A stretch of 64,000 bases of DNA from Alphaproteobacteria bacterium (lineage in GTDB: Bacteria; Pseudomonadota; Alphaproteobacteria; Acetobacterales; Acetobacteraceae): positions 28,199-92,198 of the forward strand of contig JAFKFI010000065.1 in the NCBI GenBank assembly GCA_017307285.1. The letters run 5' to 3'. This document shows, piece after piece, positions 8,709-16,016 of this stretch (its first letter is position 1; each line of letters begins with the position of its first letter). Under the pieces are notes generated by a model. It did not search any database and was not told the origin of the DNA. It worked only from the letters and a program-made list of their open reading frames with translations. Made by a program: the position numbers and the translations under genes.

Positions 8709-9985
8709 TCGGCCTCCAGTTCTTGCAGGGCGAGCGGCGTTTCGTCCTGGATGTCGCTGAAACGATCGAACTGCGCGAGATAGTGCCGGTGCGCGCGCTC
8801 CCAGGCGAGATCATCGGGGGCGCCCCAAAGGCGTCGGTAGTCCGGCGCGCTGGGATACGGGAATAGCGGCACGGGATCGTTGGCCCATACGCCGTGGCGC
8901 GACAGCCGCTCGCGCCACGGCTGCACCAGCGCGGGATCGTCGCCGGCCGTGGACAACAGATTTGCCTGAACGAACGCAACATTCCGACGCGCTAGGATGA
9001 GCAGCTCGGCGAGCTCATTGGTGGTCTTCCGACATTTCTTATCGAGGGCGGCGCGGCCGTCCTCTGTGAGGCTTTCGACCCCGGCCTCGATCGACACGCA
9101 GCCGGCACGCCCGAGCAGCGCGATCAGCTCCGGCGTCCACAAGTCGATCCGCGTCTGCACGCCGAATTGCAGCCCGAGCGGTACCAGTGCTTCCAACAGT
9201 GCGCGGTGCGGAAGAAATATCTCGTCGATGAAATAGAGATAGGTCACGCCCTGCGCACGCAGGGATTCGATTTCTTCTATCAACGGCGCCAAATCGCGTC
9301 TGCGATAGCGGTCGCGATAGTCGATCTTGGCACAGAAGGAGCACGAGTACGGACAGCCGCGCGAGGCCTCGACCTCGGCACCCGGCGTATCCGGCGTCGT
9401 GTCGAAGCGGTGGTGGTGGTGGCGATGCCGACGGACCCATTCGCTCGGCCAGTGCAGTGCCGGGACGTCGGTAAAGCGCGTCGCCTGCGGCGGACCATTG
9501 ACCCGAACCTCTCCGCAGCGCAACACCGCGGTCCCCGGAACCGCTTCGGGCGGTGCGCCGGAGGCAAGTGCCGCAATTACCTGCTCCGATTCGCCGCGCA
9601 CCGCGATGTCCGCGCCAAGCTTGCGCAGCGTGGCGCCTGGTGTCGCCGAGCCGTGCGGACCGATGGCGACCGTGGTGCCGCCTCGTCCATCGAGTGCCAC
9701 GAGCAGCGCGCGCGGCACCCGCAGCTCGGGCGGCGCGCAACGCCAGAACAGATAGCTCGGCGCGGTCGGGATCACCGTCATGTTGGGCTGGAATGCCGCC
9801 ACCTCTGTCGCGAGCTCGGCCATATCCTGCCGGAACAGATGAGCGTCGAGCATCAGCACATCGTGGCCATCGCGCTCCAGCAAGGCCCGCGCGTAACCGA
9901 GTTCCAGCGGTAGGTGCGGCTCGCGGCAGCCGAAGTAGATGCTGCGCTCGAAGCTCCAGGGCGGGTTGACGAGGGCTACCCTCAT
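8696..9985 (-). CDS. B12-binding-type radical SAM protein
   Basis: A 429-residue protein with an N-terminal cobalamin-binding-like Rossmann domain (about 1-140) and a central radical SAM domain. ASRGCPYSCSFC near residue 190 gives the CxxxCxxC [4Fe-4S] motif. In the first domain, LDAHLFR resembles the DxHxxG B12 motif but lacks the Gly, so cobalamin binding is uncertain. An unusual Arg/His run (RRHRHHHHRF) lies just before the cluster motif. The start overlaps the upstream epimerase by ATGA. Embedded between epimerases and glycosyltransferases, it probably modifies a sugar or lipid-linked glycan (for example methylation or rearrangement); the reaction is unknown. Confidence 0.85.
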   Translation of the reverse strand: MRVALVNPPWSFERSIYFGCREPHLPLELGYARALLERDGHDVLMLDAHLFRQDMAELATEVAAFQPNMTVIPTAPSYLFWRCAPPELRVPRALLVALDGRGGTTVAIGPHGSATPGATLRKLGADIAVRGESEQVIAALASGAPPEAVPGTAVLRCGEVRVNGPPQATRFTDVPALHWPSEWVRRHRHHHHRFDTTPDTPGAEVEASRGCPYSCSFCAKIDYRDRYRRRDLAPLIEEIESLRAQGVTYLYFIDEIFLPHRALLEALVPLGLQFGVQTRIDLWTPELIALLGRAGCVSIEAGVESLTEDGRAALDKKCRKTTNELAELLILARRNVAFVQANLLSTAGDDPALVQPWRERLSRHGVWANDPVPLFPYPSAPDYRRLWGAPDDLAWERAHRHYLAQFDRFSDIQDETPLALQELEAECLP

Positions 9986-11037
9986 TGCGCCGCCTCGACC
10001 CGCGGCAGTGCGCCGCGCTCGCGGCCAAAGCAATCGGCCAGCAGCGACAGCCCGCGGCGCCAATCGCGCGCCGGCCGCAGTCCGAGCGCGGCGCGTGCAC
10101 GTCGCGTGTCGGCGACGAAATAGCGCTGGTCTCCCGGCCGCCAATCCTCGAACCGCAGCACGGCGGGACGGCCGAGCAGTTCCTCTATCCGCGCGATCAC
10201 CTGCCGCAAGCTTACTGCGTTTGCCGGGCCGCCACCGAGATTGAAGGCCTGGCCACGCACGTCGCCGATGCGCTGCCACGTCGCGATGTAGGCGTCGACC
10301 GCGTCGTCAACCCAGAGGATGTCCCGCACCTGCCGTCCGTCGCCGTAAATGGTAATCGGCTCATCACGCAGCATCCGCAGCAGGAAATGCGCGACCCAGC
10401 CTTGGTCTTCGGTACCGCGCTGGCGCCGGCCGTAGATGCAGCTCATGCGCAACACCGCCGTCGGAATGCCGAAGCTCCGGCCGTAGTCGATCACGTATTG
10501 ATCCGCGGCACCCTTCGAGCAGCCGTACGGCGTATGGAAACTCAGCCGGCAATCCTCGCTAATGCCATGCGCGCGCAAGCCGGCATCGCGCGGCTGATAG
10601 GTCTCGCCGGCACGAACCAGCGCGATGTTGTCGAGATCGCCGTAGACCTTGTTGGTGCTGGCAAAGATCATCGGCGGAGGACCGGCGCGGCGACGCAGCG
10701 CCTCTAGCAGGTTCATCGTCCCGAGCAGATTGATCTCGAAATCCTCGCGCGGCGCATTCATGCTGGTCGTGACGGCCACCTGGGCGGCCATATGGAACAC
10801 CACGCGGGCACGCGCGGCGGCGCCGCTGACTGCCGCCGGGTCGCGCATGTCGCCGAGTAGCGGCGTGATCCGGCGCGGATGCTGGCGTTGCAGCCACGCC
10901 AGGTTCTCCTCGACCCCGGGACGCACGAGCGAATCGAATATCAGAATGTCGTGCCCGGCGCTCGCCAACCGGTCGGCGAGATTGCTGCCGATGAACCCGG
11001 CGCCGCCGGTGATCAGCACCTGGTCGCCGGCGCTCAT
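9982..11037 (-). CDS. NAD-dependent epimerase/dehydratase, CDP-paratose epimerase-like
   Basis: A 351-residue extended SDR. GGAGFIGSN at the N-terminus binds NAD, and HTPYGCSKGAADQYV contains the catalytic Tyr and Lys. The phrase ASTNKVYGD replaces the usual SSxxVYG, a form I associate with CDP-paratose/tyvelose 2-epimerases. It acts on a nucleotide sugar in the cytoplasm. It overlaps both neighbours by four bases, consistent with one transcript supplying sugars to the downstream glycosyltransferases. Exact substrate not determinable. Confidence 0.85.
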   Translation of the reverse strand: MSAGDQVLITGGAGFIGSNLADRLASAGHDILIFDSLVRPGVEENLAWLQRQHPRRITPLLGDMRDPAAVSGAAARARVVFHMAAQVAVTTSMNAPREDFEINLLGTMNLLEALRRRAGPPPMIFASTNKVYGDLDNIALVRAGETYQPRDAGLRAHGISEDCRLSFHTPYGCSKGAADQYVIDYGRSFGIPTAVLRMSCIYGRRQRGTEDQGWVAHFLLRMLRDEPITIYGDGRQVRDILWVDDAVDAYIATWQRIGDVRGQAFNLGGGPANAVSLRQVIARIEELLGRPAVLRFEDWRPGDQRYFVADTRRARAALGLRPARDWRRGLSLLADCFGRERGALPRVEAAQ

Positions 11038-12146
11038 GTCACGAGCCCCCGCTCGACGAGCTCACGTCGTGCCTCCGCGACCCGGTCGACCGCACGCTGC
11101 TGACGCACCCAGTCGGATAGTTCCTCGAGGCTGTCATCGAAGCAGCGACGCGGCTCGTAGCCGAGTGCCGCGCGCGCCGCGGCGATATCGGCGAAGCAGT
11201 GGCGAATGTCGCCGACCCGCGCTTGCCCGGTGATCTCCGGCATGAGGTGCGGCTTGCGCATGGCAGCGGCAACCGCCTCGCCCACCTCGCTGATGCTCAC
11301 GTGATGCCCGCTGCCGATATTAAGCACACGGCCGGCCGCTTCTCGACGCTCGAGCGCTAGCAGGAAGGCGCGCGTGACGTCCTCGACATGCACGAAGTCG
11401 CGGCGCTGCTCGCCGTCCTCGAAGACCAGCGGACGTTCGCCATTCAGCAGGCGCGACGCGAAGATCGCGAGTACGCCGGTGTAGGGATTGGACAATGCCT
11501 GGCCAGGCCCATAGACGTTGAACAGCCGAAGCGCGACTCCCTCCATCCCGTAAGCCGGCGCAACGGTCAGCGTCAGCCGCTCCTGCACGTATTTCGTGAT
11601 TGCATAGACCGATGCGAGCTCGGGCCGCTTCCATTCCGGGGTGGCCACGGGCGTGAGCCGCCCGCCATCAGGCCCGGCCGGGTCCCAGCCAGTCCGCGCG
11701 CGGCGCTGTGCGGGGCGCACGGCGTCCTCGATCAGCGCGCCCTTGGCGTCGCGATAGAGACCCTCGCCATAGATGCTCATGGACGACGCGACCACGACGC
11801 GCTCAACCGGGTTCCCGATCAGCGCCTGGAACAGCACCGCCGAGCCGTGATCGTTCACCGACACGTAGCGATCGATCGCGTACATGCTCTGCCCGACGCC
11901 GACTTCGGCCGCGAGATGGACCACCTTGTCGACGCTGCGTACCGCCCGTGCCATCAGGGATGCATCACGCACGTCACCGTGAATGAAGTCGACCTCGTCG
12001 AGGATGGGGTCGGGCGGGCTGCCATGATGCACCTGGTCGATCAGGCTATCGACGACCCGTACGGCGTCGCCGCGCTCGAGCAGCGCGCGCACGACATGCC
12101 GACCAATAAAACCCGCCCCTCCGGTCACAAGGACTAATCCGGCCAT
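11034..12146 (-). CDS. NAD-dependent nucleotide-sugar epimerase/dehydratase
   Basis: A 370-residue extended SDR with GGAGFIGRH at residues 9-17, SSMSIYGEG, and catalytic YAITKYVQE. It resembles UDP-glucose 4-epimerase-like proteins but has an insertion of about 40 residues before the Tyr motif. It is the first gene of the seven-gene overlapping cluster, and the 212 bases up to the divergent hydrolase gene must hold the promoter. No strong Shine-Dalgarno is seen near its ATG. Confidence 0.85.
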   Translation of the reverse strand: MAGLVLVTGGAGFIGRHVVRALLERGDAVRVVDSLIDQVHHGSPPDPILDEVDFIHGDVRDASLMARAVRSVDKVVHLAAEVGVGQSMYAIDRYVSVNDHGSAVLFQALIGNPVERVVVASSMSIYGEGLYRDAKGALIEDAVRPAQRRARTGWDPAGPDGGRLTPVATPEWKRPELASVYAITKYVQERLTLTVAPAYGMEGVALRLFNVYGPGQALSNPYTGVLAIFASRLLNGERPLVFEDGEQRRDFVHVEDVTRAFLLALERREAAGRVLNIGSGHHVSISEVGEAVAAAMRKPHLMPEITGQARVGDIRHCFADIAAARAALGYEPRRCFDDSLEELSDWVRQQRAVDRVAEARRELVERGLVT

Positions 12147-12358
12147 TCGGCTGGTTCAACTCCGCGCTAGGGTTCTATCCGCCCGCGAGCGGCGCGCCGC
12201 GGGCGTGGTCCGGGCCCCGACCGGCCTGGCTTGGCATGGCCGTGTTCCGGGCAAGCGTCGCAGAAACGCGAGGTAGGAACATAGGTTTCGCCCTCTGGTG
12301 CGGGTTGGTGCTGATGGAGCACAATCGTTGCTCGGGTACAGCAAGTATGGGCGGACGA

Positions 12359-13258
12359 ATGACGCACGCGGCGGAGCGGCTTCTGACCCGGACGGACACC
12401 CTGGCGATCGCCTACGAGCAGAGCGGCCCGGCGGATGGCCAACCGGTGATCCTGCTGCATGGCTTCCCGGACGACCCACGGACCTGGGACGGCGTGGCCC
12501 CCGCCCTGGCTGCCACCGGCTTTCGCGTGCTGGTCCCCTGGCTGCGCGGGTACGGCGAGACCCGCTTTCTCGACCCGGCTACGCCGCGCTCCGGACAGCA
12601 GGCAGCCCTCGGGGCGGATCTCCTAGCGTTCATGGACGCGCTCGGGATCGCCCGCGCGCTGCTCGCCGGCTACGACTGGGGCGGCCGTGCCGCGTGTATC
12701 GTCGCCGCCCTTTGGCCAGAGCGGGTGAGCGGTTTGCTGTCGATCAACGGCTACAATATCCAAGACATCGCCGCCTCGGGCCGGCCGGCCGCGCCGGAGC
12801 AAGAGCATCGGCACTGGTATCAATGGTATTTTCACACGGAACGAGGCCGCGCCGGGCTGGCGCAGGACCGGCGCGCGCTATGTCGGTTGCTATGGCGGCT
12901 CTGGTCGCCCAACCTGGACGTGCCCGACGCCGAGTTCGAGCGCACGGCCGCGAGCTTCAACAACCCCGATTTCGTCGATGTGGTGATCCAGTCCTATCGC
13001 CACCGTCACCTCGCGGCCCCAGGCGACCCGGCGCTGGAGCCGATCGAGCAGCGGCTGGCGACCCGTCCGCCAATCACCGCGCCGGCGATCATCCTGCACG
13101 GCGCCTGCGACGGAGTGGACCCTCCGGCCAATAGCGAGGGCCATGTAAGTCGCTTCCCCCAACTGCGCCGGCGCGAAGTCGTCCCAGTGGCCGGCCACTT
13201 CCTGCCCAGGGAGGCACCCGAGCCAGTGGTCAGTGCGCTGCGCGAATTGGCTCGATAG
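12359..13258 (+). CDS. alpha/beta hydrolase, epoxide hydrolase/dehalogenase type
   Basis: A 299-residue alpha/beta hydrolase. HGFPDDPRTWD is the oxyanion HGxP loop. The nucleophile is Asp106 in GYDWGGRAA rather than Ser, and the catalytic His is about residue 280 in AGHFLPRE. An Asp nucleophile points to epoxide hydrolase or haloalkane/haloacid dehalogenase chemistry via an alkyl-enzyme ester. ATGs at 12347 and 12359 are both possible; I give the shorter form. It is a single gene divergent from the sugar cluster. Confidence 0.85.
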   Translation: MTHAAERLLTRTDTLAIAYEQSGPADGQPVILLHGFPDDPRTWDGVAPALAATGFRVLVPWLRGYGETRFLDPATPRSGQQAALGADLLAFMDALGIARALLAGYDWGGRAACIVAALWPERVSGLLSINGYNIQDIAASGRPAAPEQEHRHWYQWYFHTERGRAGLAQDRRALCRLLWRLWSPNLDVPDAEFERTAASFNNPDFVDVVIQSYRHRHLAAPGDPALEPIEQRLATRPPITAPAIILHGACDGVDPPANSEGHVSRFPQLRRREVVPVAGHFLPREAPEPVVSALRELAR

Positions 13259-13374
13259 CCACGAATTGATCGATTGACGCGAGCAACGCATCGAATCTCT
13301 TGTTCGGCGGCGGGAAGCGTGATTCTGTAGACGGAAGGGGCCATAGCCCCGATTCGAATAGCGAGGCGACGATC

Positions 13375-13770
13375 ATGGCGAAGAAACCCGCGCCGGCGAA
13401 GAAGACGGCGGCGGCCTCCAAGAAGGCTGCCCCGAAGGCGTCGGCCGCAAAGTCAACCGCTTCGGCCCGAGGCGCAAAGGCAGCCGCCGCTCCTGCGACC
13501 GTAACGCTGAAGCACCTGGCCGCACAACTTGCCGAGGACCACGAGATGGCCAAACGGCAAACCGACGCGGTGCTGTCGGACCTCGTGGGATTGGTTGTCG
13601 GACACCTGAAGAACGGCGACCGCATCCGCATTGGCGGCCTCGGCATCCTCCAGGTCCGTGAGCGGGCTGCCCGCATGGGGCGCAATCCCGCGACTGGCGA
13701 GGCCATCAAGATCAAGGCGAGCAAGAAGATCGCGTTTCGGGCCGCGAAGGAGCTCAAGGAAGCGATCTGA
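13375..13770 (+). CDS. HU-family DNA-binding protein with N-terminal Lys/Ala tail
   Basis: A 131-residue nucleoid protein. Residues 1-40 are an Ala/Lys/Pro-rich basic tail reminiscent of histone H1-like tails. Residues 45-131 are an HU/IHF fold, with the beta-arm signature GRNPATGEAIKIKASKK near the end. HU proteins bend and compact DNA as dimers. Ordinary HU is about 90 residues, so the tail is an extension. The gene stands alone and is followed by a perfect GC-rich hairpin at 13801-13824. Confidence 0.9.
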   Translation: MAKKPAPAKKTAAASKKAAPKASAAKSTASARGAKAAAAPATVTLKHLAAQLAEDHEMAKRQTDAVLSDLVGLVVGHLKNGDRIRIGGLGILQVRERAARMGRNPATGEAIKIKASKKIAFRAAKELKEAI

Positions 13771-13800
13771 CCCGAGCCGGGTTGTCGCGCCGGACTGTGT

Positions 13801-13824
13801 GGCCGGACCTCGGCGGGTCCGGCC
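13801..13824 (+). terminator. hairpin terminator after the HU-like gene
   Basis: A perfect 9-bp stem (GGCCGGACC with GGTCCGGCC) with a 6-base loop begins 31 bases after the HU stop and is followed by a short T-containing stretch. No long T tract is present, so rho-independent activity is probable rather than certain. Confidence 0.6.
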
Positions 13825-13885
13825 GATTTGCGTTCTGCGCCCCGTACTGTATCCCGTCTGCGAAGCATCGGTTGGGAGCGCCAGC

Positions 13886-14449
13886 ATGAGCGGTCAGTCC
13901 GACGTCAAGGTCCTGGGCATTTCAGGGAGTTTGCGAAAGGGCTCGTATAACACCGCGACCCTCCGCGCCGCCGGGGAACTCGCGCCCTCCGGCGTGACAT
14001 TGGAGACCTTTGATATCGCGCCTATACCGCTTTACAATGAAGACGTGCGGGCGCAGGGCTTTCCGTCGCCAGTCGAGGACTTCCGCGCACGGATAAAGGC
14101 CGCCGACGCTATCCTGATCGTCACGCCAGAATACAACTACTCGATCCCCGGCGTGCTGAAGAATGCCATCGATTGGGCGTCGCGTCCGCCGGAGCAGCCA
14201 TTCGACGGCAAGCCGATTGCCCTGATGGGCGCCAGTATCGGGGCGCTCGGCACCGCCCGGGCGCAGTACCACCTGCGGCAATCCTTCGTGTTCATGAATG
14301 GCTTGGTGCTAAACCGGCCCGAGGTGATGATCAGCGCTGCCGGCACGCGCTTCGACTCGCAAGGCAAGCTGACCGACGAGAAGAGCCGAGAGCTGATCAC
14401 GGCGCTGCTGACCGGCTTGCGGGACTGGACACTCCGGCTCCGGCGCTAG
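13886..14449 (+). CDS. NADPH-dependent FMN reductase
   Basis: A 187-residue flavodoxin-fold reductase. GISGSLRKGSYNTATLR binds FMN phosphate, and the TPEYNYSIPGVLKNAIDW motif is diagnostic for the NAD(P)H-dependent FMN/quinone/azo reductase family (ArsH/ChrR-like). These cytoplasmic enzymes transfer two electrons to FMN, quinones or chromate. The ATG has GGGAG nine bases upstream. It stands alone after the HU terminator. Confidence 0.9.
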   Translation: MSGQSDVKVLGISGSLRKGSYNTATLRAAGELAPSGVTLETFDIAPIPLYNEDVRAQGFPSPVEDFRARIKAADAILIVTPEYNYSIPGVLKNAIDWASRPPEQPFDGKPIALMGASIGALGTARAQYHLRQSFVFMNGLVLNRPEVMISAAGTRFDSQGKLTDEKSRELITALLTGLRDWTLRLRR

Positions 14450-14526
14450 CCTGGCGGCAGACAACGGACTGAACTCCGCCCACCGCGAGGGGTGCCGGGC
14501 GGATGTCAGCCGCGACCCACCGAGGC

Positions 14527-14853
14527 TCAGCGCCCGTAATAAACCGGGGGCGGGTAATAGGCCGGGGGCGGCGCGTAGTAGACGGGCGGAGGAGCATAGT
14601 AAACCGGCGGCGGAGCGTAATACACCGGGGGCGGCGCGATCGCACCGGCCACTACGGCGCCGACCCCGAGTCCAAGCAAGGCACCCGCGATCGCCGGCCC
14701 TGGGCCGTAATGCGGCCGGTAGCCCCAGCCGCCGCGATGCCAGCCGCCATGCCAACCGCCGCGACCGTGCCAGTCGGCATGAGCGGCCATCGGCATTGCC
14801 AGCAATCCCGCGGCGATCGGCGCCGCCAGCAGCAGACGTGCTCTCGAAGTCAT
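14527..14853 (-). CDS. small secreted Gly/His- and Pro/Tyr-rich protein
   Basis: A 108-residue protein of unknown function. A signal peptide ends near AAHA (about residue 25). It is followed by a GGWHGGWHRGGWG-type Gly/Trp/His segment, a short hydrophobic glycine-rich segment (AIAGALLGLGVGAVVAG), and four tandem APPPVYY-like repeats at the C-terminus. The ATG at 14851-14853 is preceded by GGAGG at six bases. Similar low-complexity envelope proteins are common in alphaproteobacteria; an exported wall or membrane role is inferred. Confidence 0.78.
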   Translation of the reverse strand: MTSRARLLLAAPIAAGLLAMPMAAHADWHGRGGWHGGWHRGGWGYRPHYGPGPAIAGALLGLGVGAVVAGAIAPPPVYYAPPPVYYAPPPVYYAPPPAYYPPPVYYGR

Positions 14854-14950
14854 GAGAAACCTCCGCAATCACGGGAGAAGGGCCCTGGATGGGCTCCTGT
14901 CCTTGAGGAAAATGGCGCTCGGATGTGTCCGCTTTAAGGCGGCGGGGTGA

Positions 14951-15199
14951 TCATCGCGGGGCGGTTGGCGATGGCTCGGCCCGAGGGGTGGTGCGAGGCG
15001 TCAATAGCTCGATGGCCGCTCGCGGAAGTGGATCTAGGCCGGCGCCCCCCTCGGCGAAATGCGCCAACATGGCCGAGCGCATCCGCGGGTCCCAATACTG
15101 CCGGATATGCTTGGCGATCAGTTCCGGCGCCTGCTCGCCGCGATGGGCGAAGAACAGGCCGATCTGGTTGGCCATCGTGACAAGCCTGTCAGCCGACAT
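14951..15199 (-). CDS. fdsD: formate dehydrogenase subunit delta
   Basis: An 82-residue protein matching the FdsD subunit: LVTMANQIGLFFAHRGEQA, then a conserved HIRQYWDPRMR segment. FdsD is a small subunit of the soluble NAD-dependent molybdenum formate dehydrogenase and is needed for full activity in characterised systems. It overlaps the 3' end of fdhD by 11 nt and closes the operon. The C-terminal tail is Pro/Thr-rich. Confidence 0.9.
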   Translation of the reverse strand: MSADRLVTMANQIGLFFAHRGEQAPELIAKHIRQYWDPRMRSAMLAHFAEGGAGLDPLPRAAIELLTPRTTPRAEPSPTAPR

Positions 15200-16016
15200 G
15201 CACCGGCGCCTCCAACACGATCCGATCGGGATGGGTGAACACCTCGAACCCGTCGCCGCGCGCGATCCCGATCAAGGTGATCCCTACCTCGGTTGCGACC
15301 CGCAGCGCGAGCGCGGTCGGCGCCGAGACCGCCATGATGATGGGCGAGCCGATCATCGCGGTCTTCTGCACCATCTCGACCGACACCCGGCTGGTCAGCA
15401 CGACAACGCCGTGCGAGGCGTCAATGCCTCGCCGCGCCAGCGCACCCGCGAGCTTGTCGAGCGCGTTGTGCCTCCCGACATCCTCGCGCACCAGTACGAT
15501 ACCGTCAGGTTCCGTCCAGAACCCCGCCGCATGGACCGCGTGCGTCGCTGCGTTGAGCGACTGCCATTCCGAGAGTGCGGCCGGCGCCACCGCCAGCGCA
15601 TCAGCCGGGACGCGCAATGCCCCGCGCACGGCAGGCGGTGACCGGGCCGCTTCCGCCAGGCTCTCCATCCCGCAGAGCCCGCAACCGGTGGCGCCCGTCA
15701 GGAATCGCCGCCGGTGCAGCAGCGCGTCCATGCGCCCGCCGGCGACCGACATGCGGAGTTCGATCCCCTGCTCGGCCTCGACGATCTCCAGCTCCTCGAT
15801 CTCCGACGGGGCGGCGATGATCCGCTCGGCGAGGCTGAAGCCGACCCCGAAATCCTCGAGATCAACGGGGGTCGCCATCATCACGGCATGGGTCATGCGG
15901 CCATAGGTGAGCGCGATCGCTGTCTCCTCGGGGATATCGCGGCTGCCGCGCGCCGCGCCGCTCGCCCGCCATGACGTCACGGGAACCGAGAGGTGGGCGG
16001 GCGGCGTGCCGCTCAT
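15189..16016 (-). CDS. fdhD: formate dehydrogenase accessory sulfurtransferase FdhD
   Basis: A 275-residue FdhD homolog. FdhD passes sulfur from the cysteine desulfurase to the molybdenum cofactor before insertion into formate dehydrogenase. The GCGLCG motif near residue 120 carries the two conserved cysteines, and VREDVGRHNALDKLAGA is the other signature. Its ATG overlaps the stop of fdsA (ATGA), fixing the start. Its position inside the fds operon agrees with a role in maturing FdsA. Confidence 0.93.
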   Translation of the reverse strand: MSGTPPAHLSVPVTSWRASGAARGSRDIPEETAIALTYGRMTHAVMMATPVDLEDFGVGFSLAERIIAAPSEIEELEIVEAEQGIELRMSVAGGRMDALLHRRRFLTGATGCGLCGMESLAEAARSPPAVRGALRVPADALAVAPAALSEWQSLNAATHAVHAAGFWTEPDGIVLVREDVGRHNALDKLAGALARRGIDASHGVVVLTSRVSVEMVQKTAMIGSPIIMAVSAPTALALRVATEVGITLIGIARGDGFEVFTHPDRIVLEAPVHVG

